A stretch of DNA of 64,000 bases from Albifimbria verrucaria (lineage: Eukaryota; Ascomycota; Sordariomycetes; Hypocreales; Stachybotryaceae), in NCBI GenBank assembly GCA_020081605.1, contig JAHREC010000021.1:62001-126000 (forward strand), given 5' to 3'. The notes under the pieces are model-generated. The model did not search any database and was not told where the DNA came from. It worked only from the letters and a program-made list of their open reading frames with translations. This document shows, in pieces, positions 55,203-64,000 of this stretch; the first letter of the stretch is position 1, and the number at the start of each line of letters is the position of its first letter. The position numbers and the translations under genes are program-made.

Positions 55203-57240
55203 TGTGGACCGTTTCCTAGGTCCCCTAATGTACCCGCGTTGTTGTGGGGCAGCTATGTACAATCATCCTTCGCACTGCCGAGGAGATATTCAAACAGGAA
55301 CAGTTATGGCAGTTCCCATTCCCAAGTTACGTGGTGAGACCGGTCCCATTCATTACCCCGCCGAAGCCCGATGGGAAACAATGCCCGTCATGCCCATACA
55401 TAGCGAGAGACGAGAAGAATAAAGGTTTGCGGCGCCATTGGGTAGAGAAACATGGCGGGAGCAATGACTGGAGATGAGCCCACAATTTTAAGCAGAAGCC
55501 GCAGGAAGGACGAGCCGTGCCATGGACCACGGGTATCAGTTGCCAACGGTTTTTCCCATCCCGTGCTGGCAGTGCATGGTTCGAAGTTCGAGAGCCAGAC
55601 CGTAAATCGGAGTCAGGACCGGAGGAACAGGATATCATGCGAAGGATTGAGCAGTTTCACAGTACGCAAGAGCAGCGATTCAAGGAAGCCGAGAAAGAAG
55701 ACCGAATCGAAGAAGTGAACCAGAAACTCGAGGCCAATGCATGGTTAGGCAGGGTCGGTTGGTCGGCCCATTTGAAGGGTTTGGACCGCAACGCATTATG
55801 GGCCATGGCCGGACCCGTTGGGGACGAGGAGGGAGTATTGCGGCAGTGTGCGACAGTTTGGACCGTACCATGGAGTGGGCAAGAGGATTATGCCGCCCGA
55901 GCAAGGTTGGGTTGGCCGCGTTGTTCGAAATCAACCGGCGAGAGGTTGGGAAGAAACCCACACAACCATTTGACGGGCGGATGGAAGACGGCTCATGGGT
56001 ACGATATAAAGAGGCGTGGCGTAAGATTATATGCATATGGTACCGAACGCAGCAGCAGGAAGACGAGGATGAACGACCGCCGTATCGGTTTACAACCGGA
56101 CAGCAGGCAGCATGGGATATGTTTATACAGTATGCACGAACCCACGATGACGCATTCTAAGGCAAGGTCAATCCAGCAAAAGACACACCGTCAGACGAAG
56201 TAATCGATCGTCAATGTTTGGAGATGGTTCGAAAGTTCATGACCCGGGTCGGCGACGGTCGGTCAGAACAGCCAGGCCCGATGGATTGGATATTGGAGAC
56301 ACGGACATACGGCATGCATATTCGGTTCAACACAACGGTGGGTGGCAGCATCAATTGAAAGGGAGACCAGGTCCAATACAAGCGAATCGAATTCACGATG
56401 CGTCAATTGACAGAAATGATACACACCATCGTCGGCGAGGCGAGGGAGTTGTTATGCAAGTTGGCCATGGTCGGCGGCGGCGAGGAAGGGTTCAGTAAGT
56501 TGCCGCATATCCCGTGGGATCGGTTGGAGGACGACAACAGCGAGGATAAGGTGGGTTATTCGTTTTTGGAGGATAGCCGCAACACATGGTTAGAGCAAGG
56601 TAAGGGTTGGGTATCCACGCGGTTGGTCGAGTGTAAGAAATTACACAAAGAATGGATTTCGATTGATGAAAAGCAAAGGCATCCGTACAAAAAGAAGGCA
56701 TTACAGGGATACAGCAAAATGTTGGAGCGGTTCCGGGAGTTGTTGTGGTTTTTAATGCATTTATTGTCGATGCCGGCGCGATTATGGGAAATTTTGGGAA
56801 TACGATTTAAAAACACCAGCAACGGCGACGTATGTTTCGTTACAGCATATCATAAAAATTTTCAGCAAACGGGCTAGGCGAAAATCATTCATCGTTTTAT
56901 ACCCAGAGAGGTTGGGGAGTTGTTAGTTTGGTTTTTGTGGTTGGTGTTGCCGTTTTGGCAGCAGGTGCAGGGTATGGTGAAGGGTGCGGACCAAGTAGGC
57001 CCATTTTTATGGAGCGAGGAAATCGCATACCGCAGGCGCCACCACAACAGCGAGCAAGACGAGGGGTATAGCAGCGATGAGGAAGACGCAGGAAGGTTTA
57101 GAGAAGAAAAGGGTTATGAAGACGATATAACCCTAACCCTACGAAGATTTATATATAGACAGTGGCCAAGCTATCTATTCCTACTTGAATGTAGGGTTGT
57201 TGAGTGTGTTGTACGATGTGTTATCGGGGTGCACACCTGA
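55203..57240 (+). pseudogene. OrsD/RecQ-family relic, copy 4 (plus strand)
   Basis: Begins in an OrsD-like segment (LCTIILRTAEEIFKQEQLWQ and PDGKQCPSCPYIARDEKNKG, then LRRHWVEKHG). After a single TGA (55475-55477) in the same frame comes ISCQRFFPSRAGSAWFEV, then a helical region (HLKGLDRNALWAM). Frame switches lead to WDMFIQYARTH, HIPWDRLEDDNSEDKVGYSF and MPARLWEILGIRFKNTSNGD. These are followed by FVTAYHKNFQQTG, a stop, and REVGELLVWFLWLVLPFWQQ, the start of the recombinase-like block of RecQ-linked proteins. The helicase domain itself is absent: similarity ends near 57130, next to a short telomere-like sequence. It is on the opposite strand to the other copies. Confidence 0.78.
57128..57141. 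repeat. Telomere-like TAACCCTAACCCTA
   Basis: Two and a third units of the fungal telomere repeat (complement TTAGGG), exactly where similarity of the OrsD/RecQ relic ends. Short enough to be chance, but its position is notable. Confidence 0.5.
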
Positions 57241-57241
57241 T

Positions 57242-57851
57242 GTCAACCCTACTTGTCAACCTGCCTCCAGGCTCTGCTGCTGTACTAGCCACCAGAGGCG
57301 TCTATAAATGCAATAAATAGAGTTATCTAGCAGGTTTCAAATCTAGCGATGTTACTAGAAGCCGTTACCTGAGGTATGAGTGCTCGCAGTGCTTGCTTCG
57401 GAAGATGTGTCCGCAATATACATACCAACTAGTATAAACACGAATCTCTTAGACCTTCTGAACTCGAATTAATCAGCTAAAGGTGAGATGGGCGTCAATG
57501 AGGATATTAGTAACTCACAACCAATGGTGAATTATGCTGACTGTGAGGATTATAGAGTCTATGAAGCCCAGATAGTTTAGTATATAGTAGTCTTTAAATT
57601 TATGCCAACGACATGATTCGACGAGATTGAAAGGAACATGGACTATTACTAATCGTGCAGGTATAATCTTGAATAGTCTCTAGTTATTGACCTATATAGT
57701 GGCACTCAAGATTCCTCTGGCGCTTTTGAAGGTAGATGTATCCTGAGAGTGCTCATTCCAAATGCCCAGTTTCACTTTTGTATCTCTGGCATTCCCAACT
57801 CACGCTAGGTTTCTCCATAAAACACAGGATACCGAGATACCCACAAACCGA
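57242..57851. other. Intergenic, AT-rich
   Basis: No gene supported. The 74-codon frame 57762-57986 overlaps the 3' end of the secreted protein relic on the other strand. Confidence 0.45.
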
Positions 57852-58299
57852 TTAGCAGTTATAACGAATAGCTTTATACCCTCGAGTATCATAGCACGTG
57901 TCAAACTCAGTGACTGCGAGCGTTTCCCCAGAACATGGCTGCTTCCCTTCTTCCCAAGTGTAGAGAGTGACTTGTCCGTTTGTTAATAATGCCTCTACGT
58001 GTGGGTGGCTTGTGAAATGACTCACATGAGTGACAAGCTCCAGAGCTATCGCCTGATACGAGTTGCGCACTGTAGTGCGGCCATCCATAACATTCATTTT
58101 CACCATATAAGTACCAAGCGGTCTTGGCCCAAGGTCCGCCTTCGCAGTCATAGGAGCCGCCAAATCCGACGATGCGAGTCCATCCCTCCTGGCGAGCACC
58201 CAGTCCTGGGGAGTGAAGGGATGGATCCATCGGAACGGCACTAGGGAGAGCCGAGACCGAGAGAGATGCAAAAGTAGCGAGTACGACTTGGAGCTTCAT
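57852..58299 (-). pseudogene. Secreted protein, one frameshift
   Basis: ATG 58299 gives a signal peptide (MKLQVVLATFASLSVSALPS). The first frame reads WTRIVGFGGSYDCEGGPWAK and YLYGENECYGWPHYSAQL. Past about 58080 the sensible frame is the neighbouring one: NSYQAIALELVTHVSHFTSH, then NGQVTLYTWEEGKQPCSGET, ending FDTCYDTRGYKAIRYNC at a stop at 57852. Four or more cysteines and a C-terminal Cys are typical of small extracellular fungal proteins. I recognise no named family. One inserted or lost base separates the halves, and no intron fits. About 149 codons in all. Confidence 0.6.
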
Positions 58300-59249
58300 G
58301 GGTATGATTCAGCAAAATCAACCAGGATTCAATTTGAAAAGTGCTGTTGCGGTTTTGAACTGTTGATGATGGATGTGAACTAAACTCTGCGCGAATGATT
58401 CGGAATGACCTTGACAACATGAATCCAAGTGCCCCTTTATGTATAGTTCTGAAGATACAGATACGGTGACTAATTCAATGTGGAAGCCCTTCATGGAGTC
58501 AGATGCACCTGTTTCCGCTCATTTGCTTGATCATGCGACGCTGAACCAATACGAGACGTTTAGAGCGCAACGTTACAACCTATACTGACTCAAGCCACCG
58601 AGTGTCATTAAGCAATGAAGCAAGCTCGTTGATATTCTGAGCAGGCCAGCAGTATAGATTTGGCCGCATTGGAGGAGGGAGGCGCTGGTGTCAGCCCACG
58701 TAAGCTGCATGCGTTGCAATTGACCACAGATGTTCAGCTCTTTACGACAGGGCTTTTAATAAAATCCAAGAGTTTCATAATGCGTCAAATTTCAGCTGAC
58801 TCCACTGTGGGGAACCTCTAACTCAACAATACACACGATAGGTCAGCTTGAGTTGTCAATCATCTGAAGGGCGCGCCGGAAATTGACATTCAGACCACAG
58901 CACTGAAGCATACTTGCATACACATGCGGATTAAACGGTCCGAGATGCATCCTACGACTCTCAATGCTCTCTTAAATAATCAGTAAATAGCAAATCCATA
59001 TTTTCGCTTAGAAATCAATCTGTGTTATCCTCACTAAACCAGTATGAATCCTCCTTTCCATGCTTAATACGAGGTAGAAGCATCTTTAACTCTTTGTTAA
59101 TATTGAAATCTCGGTAGCTTTAACTATCGAAAGAAATATGTTGAATATCATTTTCGTCTCGTATTCGCAGTCACGCCAACTCTTACAATATACCACACAT
59201 CCAGCCCCTTCCGGTGTGTTTAAAGGGTTTAGCTACAATGAAGCCCAGC
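58300..59249. other. Intergenic, about 950 bp
   Basis: Contains the presumed promoter of the secreted protein relic. No other gene or repeat recognised. Confidence 0.45.
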
Positions 59250-59521
59250 TCACTCCTCGTTGCCCCTGGTATTGCACCCGCCAAGAAGAGAACCCACATC
59301 GACTAGGCCTCTCGTCGGGTTACCACTATGATCGGCAGTCTGGCAGCAGCCACCCTTGACATCAATCGATCGAGGATAAAAGCCAGGGTTAGGTCCGCTG
59401 CAATGAAACGGTCCTTTGTAGCCACCGTCAAAGAAGTAGCAACAAGACTGAATATTACCTCCCTCTTGCACACCCATCCACGGAACAAAGTTGGCGCTAC
59501 CTGTTCCTTTTACTGTATACT
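59250..59521 (-). pseudogene. Cysteine-rich secreted protein, C-terminal fragment
   Basis: A possible exon beginning after an acceptor CTACTTTAG near 59522. It encodes KGTGSANFVPWMGVQEGGNI, then SCCYFFDGGYKGPFHC, and then GGCCQTADHS and LLGGCNTRGNEE, ending at 59250. Six cysteines, two as adjacent pairs, suggest a disulfide-rich extracellular protein. No start codon or signal peptide is visible upstream within 150 bp, so it is a fragment or the upstream exon lies in a region I could not resolve. Confidence 0.4.
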
Positions 59522-59529
59522 AAAGTAGC

Positions 59530-60264
59530 TGTTAGCACTATGACTCTGATACGCTGTACGTACAGTTCTACGTACATAACGACCGGATCTATCGCAGCTC
59601 TCTCCCTACCGAATTATTATCTTCCATGCTGAAGCTATGGAGGAGAGATAAAAGAGAAAGAAGAGCCGCGTTGAACTGCATATTCGTGAAGTCGAGATAC
59701 AGGATTACGTTAATGAGAAGGAAAAGTTTGCTATTTGGCCACTGCAGGAATCAGATGTTCATTATGGAGACGAGACCATTTAACATAGGCGGAAGGATTG
59801 ATTTTATACTGAGCTCCTATGCCATGGCCATAGTACCTTGGTTAATACTTTTCTAATCTCAGAATACGGGAATCTGGCGATCAAACATGACATGTGCGAC
59901 AATCAGCTTACTGTCTCCATTTGATTCCTTTTTCTCGGCCCCCAAATTACATTCTATTTTACATTGGCAATCATTACACAACATTGACCCTGTACACGGA
60001 ATATTCCCCACGTATCCAGCTAATCAAGTGAGTTTTGCAAACCAGATATGGAAACACCGCGCTCATTGATTGGTAATGCATCAGCATCAAAGCGCCCGGT
60101 TAGTTCTATAGATCTTGCATACTACCTCGTTCACTATTATTTGGGCCTTAAAATATACTCGAGGTGGCAGACAAATGCCGCACGCATGCGTGCTGTGATT
60201 AAAGTGAAATCCGTCCGTACGATAATTACCCAGTCACTTTCATTATTCCAGAATCTGGGCCCTA
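59530..60264. other. Intergenic
   Basis: No gene supported. Frames at 59626-59856 and 59887-60069 have no domain or codon sense. Confidence 0.4.
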
Positions 60265-60830
60265 AAGGCAATTGCTACGTGGGCATCACGTTTTGCTAAA
60301 CAGGCATCAGGCTTATGTGGGCATCACCTTTTGCACACGCTGATTGGTTCGAAAAAACCCAGACCCTCCAGTACAACGTCCGCGAAGGCGGTTCACTAAC
60401 AAGCTACCCACCCCGTCCCAAGACAGCAGGGGTATGGGTATACTTACTTTGGAAGCAGTCGGTTGGAAGCCTTGTGCCAGTCGGTCTGAACAAGGCTAGA
60501 ACGATTCAGATATTAGCCACCATTAGGAATACAAGTATAGTATAGCTTCGTTATTTTGCGTCAAGAGTGAATTAGGTATGCCATAAGCGTTAAGATCGTC
60601 TAACTTCACTAGCTATTTTTAACTACAATACAATCTTCCTCTGCATTGACCATATATAAGGCTTGTTGTTCTTCAGTATCTCTGTCTATTCTTTTTCGAC
60701 ATCGTCTACGCCTCTTCTCTTTGTTCCCAGAGTGTTATCCTCCAGTTCTAAAGCAACCTGGGCCTCGATACGGTCATCTTCAGCTTGACTCCAGTCTAGA
60801 TATGTCATCATCTCCTCCTTAGTCCATTCC
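60265..60830 (-). repeat. Dispersed repeat R1, copy 2
   Basis: Reverse-complement copy of 9060-9525. The minus strand encodes REWTKEEMMTYLDWSQAEDD, then RIEAQVALELEDN and ends GVDDVEKE at a stop, followed by the same tail with CCGCCTTCGCGGA. An extra duplication of GTGGGCATCACNTTTTGC occurs at 60278-60335. Confidence 0.65.
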
Positions 60831-61480
60831 CTTGAGCCAGCTGAACTGGTGCAATACTTTAACATCTGCTTGTACGGGCTATGCAGGGGGTCGCATTCAG
60901 GAGTTAGGTATCAATATCGTGAGGTCTAAACTCGGTTTCAGGAGTTGGGATCTCACTTGCAAGCCTGTGGCCGGTTTTCTCATTGGCATCATTCAAGCTG
61001 GTCAAGAGTCCAGGCTGAGGCTGTGGACGCGATGGCTGTCGCTTATTTAAATCCGATGAACCTGCTTTACTGGCAATAGTTCCTCATGTGGTTGTTTTCT
61101 AGACCTGAGGTTGGCTGACATCGCGATTGAGCGTGGGTCGAGGTTAAAGCGAAAAAGGTGTATTTTGGAAGAACCGACAAAACCATCGTATCTCTCAACC
61201 CAATCGACCCTCGAGTCCTAACCTTTCCTCTGTCCTTTTCTGCATTCCCTTTTTCATCCCTTTTTCATCCCTTTTACACCCATCACTACATGTGACCCTT
61301 ACTTCATCCCTTCCTATGAAACTACCCAATTAGAAAGAGGTAGATCGGCAGGATTCGAAAAGTCTCGACAGCAGTACCAAGAATATTTTGGACCAATCAG
61401 AATGTGCAAAAGGTGATGCCCACGTAGCAATTGCCTATGTACCGACATGTTGACTAAGATGTTGTGGGGCTCGTGACCCT
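60831..61480. other. Intergenic with repeat traces
   Basis: No gene supported. Positions 61384-61470 carry another copy of the tail AACCAATCAGNNTGTGCAAA ... GATGCCCACGTAGCAATTGC and the MITE-associated ATGTTGACTAAGATGTTGTG. A pyrimidine-rich CTTTTTCATCCCTTTTTCAT repeat lies near 61250-61275. Confidence 0.45.
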
Positions 61481-61887
61481 ATCTCCTAGTGCGCCCGAAG
61501 CTGCAGAAAATGTAACTAACTAAGGAATTGGCCAATTAGAACCAGATAAAAACCAATATATTAGCCGATGATAGATGTACCAGCATTGCCCCTTGTTACA
61601 TATAGCCACACGCAACGGGTAGCTAACTCAGCCTTGCTATTATTGAGGATGATATCTATATCGAGGCTTTTATTAGTAGAAACTGCAGCTGCAGCAGCAA
61701 GAGGGCCTGGCGCCGGGCCCTCCCCTACTATTAATTTCTTGATCCTTTGTCTTCCATCGATATATCGTTAAAAGCTCCTACCTAGCATTTTTGGTGATAT
61801 AGAGAAAGATGTTACTTTATGTATAGACATATGACTAAGACGCTGTGGAGACTATACATTTTTGCAGCTTCGGGCGCTCTAGGAGAT
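61481..61887. mobile_element. MITE type B, 407 bp, piggyBac-derived
   Basis: Inverted repeats of about 36 bp: ATCTCCTAGTGCGCCCGAAG then CTGCAGAAAATGTA at the left, and TACATTTTTGCAGCTTCGGG then CGCTCTAGGAGAT at the right. Inside lies a minus-strand remnant of the piggyBac-like 3' region, including the equivalent of the C-terminal YH.PIY end (GATGATAGATGTACCAGCAT). So this is an internally deleted derivative of a piggyBac-like element. Confidence 0.75.
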
Positions 61888-62489
61888 GTAGCCCTCGGAC
61901 ATTCAATGAGATGTGTATTGACCACGTAAACTGATGCATCAAACCTACATTATATGCAAATCCTCATAGCTTATCTTGAGATGTAACATGACACGCAGTA
62001 AGCCAGGCTATGAGGCTGACCATTATTATTATCGTTAGGCATCTTAACTTGAATATAATCGGTCAAAGCATCCAACGTGCCCTGTATCAGCATCGCAGGT
62101 CAAAGCTGATATTAAAATGCTTTTGAATAAAACCCTATATATTGCCGAACTATGTATAAGGTTAGTGCAGGGAGTGTAAACTTTAAAGGTATAGGCTCCA
62201 GCATCGAGCCTATACTGGCGTAAACTTTAGAACAAGGAAAGTATATTAAGCCTTCCAATACCATTCGCGACGGCCAGTCAAATGTTAATAATAAAAACCG
62301 CACGTTAAATTCCTGCTTAAAGTGCTCTCTACCGATAAGGAGGCTACAAGAGTATTTTTATTTTATACATACTACCTGATTATTATTCTACGAGCCGGTT
62401 CGTCTAAAGTGTTATATTCTATTCTTTTAGCTTGAGCTAATGTTTTAGTGGTCCAACGTAATAGCTAACCCCTGACGCTACATCCTACC
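61888..62489. other. Intergenic, AT-rich
   Basis: No gene supported. An inverted pair TATAGGCTCCAGCATCGAGC / CGAGCCTATACTGGCG lies near 62189-62220, a small hairpin. Confidence 0.4.
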
Positions 62490-62693
62490 ATGAAACATCG
62501 GAACTTGGAGACTTCCAGCCCGTGTTGGGCAGGTAATATATGCCTCCATTGTGAAGCACAGACAAACGGAGCTATATATTGCTCTTACGCATGCCGATTA
62601 AACGAAGAAAATCAAGTGGGAGTGCAGATGAACTCCTCATTACCATTCATGCGCCAGGGGGCGGCTTACCAATCGAGGTTATATTGGAATTGA
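62490..62693 (+). CDS. Small Cys-motif protein, possibly Ecl1-like
   Basis: A 67-codon frame with ICLHCEAQTNGAIYCSYACR at residues 17-36. The CxxC...YCSxxCR pattern is the zinc-binding signature found in small fungal proteins such as the Ecl1 lifespan-regulator family (CL.CD..T....YCS..CR). The remainder has no recognisable feature and is shorter than usual, so it may be an N-terminal exon or a truncated copy; the type D MITE begins only 145 bp downstream. The ATG at 62490 is the only candidate start. Identity is tentative. Confidence 0.4.
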   Translation: MKHRNLETSSPCWAGNICLHCEAQTNGAIYCSYACRLNEENQVGVQMNSSLPFMRQGAAYQSRLYWN

Positions 62694-62837
62694 AGATTTA
62701 TAATGAATTATTGGCTCGATCAAAATCCCTGGGTCAAGGATAATAGGGACTCTTTTAGTGGGAATTCAATTGATTCTACGATTCTTAAAAGCTCAATAGA
62801 CAGCCAATGACCAAAAGCATCTTCTTCTTCTGGTGCT

Positions 62838-63096
62838 ATCTCATAGAATGTGCGAAGGCTCCAACACCGTACCAGTCTCCACAACGTATTAGTCAACACC
62901 TTGGTACATAAAGTAACTTAGTATTGCTCTATCGATGCTAGATATATTAAGTAGATCTTCGTAGAATCACTAAATGCTGGGACTTCTATCACCAGCTAAC
63001 TTACTAGCTAGCTAAAGTCACTGATTTTTACCCGGTTGCAATTGGATCAGATCCATGTCCGGTACCTAATTGGAGCCTTCGCACATTCAATGAGAT
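62838..63096. mobile_element. MITE type D, 259 bp
   Basis: Inverted repeats ATCTCATAGAATGTGCGAAG / ...CTTCGCACATTCAATGAGAT. The right side contains the piggyBac-like 3' untranslated region (AATGCTGGGACTTCTATCAC, then GATCAGATCCATGTCCGGTA). Its right edge abuts a piggyBac transposase fragment. Confidence 0.7.
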
Positions 63097-63214
63097 AACG
63101 GTCTCATAGCCTGTGTAAACTGTAGATAAAAACAACACTAAGGCATTGTCTTTCCAAGCTATCTGGTTGACCTTCAAGACGGTCAGTCAGTCAGTCAGTC
63201 AGCTATTCATAGCT
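63097..63214 (-). pseudogene. PiggyBac transposase fragment with GTCA tandem
   Basis: The minus strand reads KVNQIAWKDNALVLFLSTVY, the same catalytic block as at 33425. It is followed by a (GTCA)n tandem at 63183-63200 matching (GACT)n at 33401-33420. It is interrupted on both sides by MITEs. Confidence 0.75.
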
Positions 63215-63484
63215 ATCTCCTTAAGCGCCTTAAGGAGCCAAAAATGTCACGGACAGGGAAAATGACCAATTAAATTCGGGTAACATTGAAGGCCCAGTAA
63301 ATTAGCCGAAGATGTATGTATCAGCATTTAGCGTCGTTACCTAACACTACATTGCCATAGTCTTAGTGCTCGTAGTCTGTCTGGCTAATTGAGGATCGTT
63401 TAGATGTTACTTGTCGTATTGATACGATGACTAAGGTGTGGTGAGGCTGCTACATTTCCGGCTCCTTAGGGCGCTCAAGGAGAT
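63215..63484. mobile_element. MITE type A, second copy, 270 bp
   Basis: Inverted relative to 33109-33387 with the same termini (ATCTCCTTAAGCGCCTTAAG ... GCGCTCAAGGAGAT) and the same piggyBac-like flanking sequence on its left. So the two loci carry the same nested insertion. Confidence 0.75.
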
Positions 63485-63486
63485 AT

Positions 63487-63743
63487 ATCCCCTTGAGGCC
63501 GGTAAGGCTCAGACTAAGTAGCAAACCAGTAAATTGACCAATTGGAACCGGATAAATACTAGATACATAGAAGGTCGAGTAAATTGGCGAGTGATAGATG
63601 TACCAGCATCGCCCCGCGCTACATATAGATACATCATGATGATGGCCATCAACGTGCAGTTTTGAAGTTGTTTCATGTACTAATGTATGACTAAGACCTT
63701 GTGAGGCTTCTACATAGCCTGAGCCTTACCGGCCTCAAGGGAT
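63487..63743. mobile_element. MITE type C, 257 bp
   Basis: Inverted repeats ATCCCCTTGAGGCCGGTAAG...GCTCAG / CTGAGCCTTACCGGCCTCAA GGGAT. The internal left part equals the reverse complement of the 3' end of the piggyBac relic at 34260-34369 (AGTAGCAAACCAGTAAATTG). It directly adjoins the type A copy with no spacer. Confidence 0.75.
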
Positions 63744-64000
63744 AGATTTCCGAGAAAACGTACAGAAAGGCCGTACCGATGGCGAAACCGGTGAAACAAT
63801 AGGACTAAAACTATCTACGCACCCTATATCGGCAATCTGGTTCCAATTGCGGGAAGTCTCCTGTGTCGATTCGGTATGTTTCGCTACGGCACACTCTACA
63901 CACACACACACAGAGTCTATTACGCCCGGTGACTTGCGTCAGAAGGGCCACTATCAGCTATCTACATGTTCCCTTCTATCATCGTGTCCTAATCTCGCCA
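63744..64000. other. Window end with (AC)n microsatellite
   Basis: No gene. A simple ACACACACACACACA tract lies at 63898-63912. Confidence 0.6.

Noticed and set aside
55475..55477. TGA in OrsD copy 4 as evidence of repeat-induced point mutation
   Set aside because: A change from TGG would be at CpC on the other strand, not the CpA context preferred by RIP, and the region has other lesions.

Overview
This window is accessory, repeat-rich nuclear DNA of a filamentous ascomycete (Pezizomycotina). Sordariomycetes/Hypocreales is my best guess, but I cannot name the genus. The evidence is short GT...AG introns (about 50-115 bp) with CTAAC/CTAAT branch sites, fungus-restricted families (DUF4419, DUF6594, Clr5-ankyrin, OrsD, fungal protein-kinase-like, BAH-PHD, extended RBR), small secreted cysteine-rich proteins, and Fot1/pogo and piggyBac-like transposons. 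I saw no tRNA, rRNA, CRISPR or bacterial feature. Coding density is low and most recognisable genes carry frameshifts or stops.

Layout. 1-9 kb: broken F-box gene, two relics of an OrsD-type zinc-finger gene, and an RBR ubiquitin ligase between them. 9-16 kb: dispersed repeat, damaged DUF6594 membrane protein, intact DUF4419 protein, and a multi-exon gene of unknown function divergent from it. 16.5-23.4 kb: a truncated OrsD/RecQ-type helicase gene, a repeat of its 5' flank, and two secreted-protein genes between the repeats. 23.5-26.7 kb: decaying Clr5-ankyrin gene and a tiny two-exon gene. 26.7-30.9 kb: the longest OrsD relic, running from one OrsD-like domain through a tyrosine-recombinase-like region into a second OrsD-like domain. 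31-40 kb: secreted Cys-rich protein, piggyBac relics with a nested MITE, small two-exon gene, amidase-signature gene with one nonsense codon, and a patatin-like phospholipase cut by a piggyBac end. 40-44 kb: mostly empty, with one damaged cysteine-rich secreted gene. 44-53 kb: broken kinase-like gene, broken BAH-PHD gene, a Fot1/pogo element with both ends and a TA duplication, and an intact endosulfine/Igo1-like gene. 53-57 kb: a piggyBac relic and a fourth OrsD relic ending next to a short telomere-like motif. 57-64 kb: two secreted-protein relics, dispersed repeats, and a cluster of MITEs built from piggyBac ends.

The genes do not form one pathway. The unifying theme is the OrsD / recombinase-like / RecQ family, present in at least four separate copies plus one small fragment. 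This is the composition expected of subtelomeric or lineage-specific fungal DNA. Many lesions are single-base shifts, several in homopolymers, so residual sequencing error must be excluded before every broken gene is called a true pseudogene.
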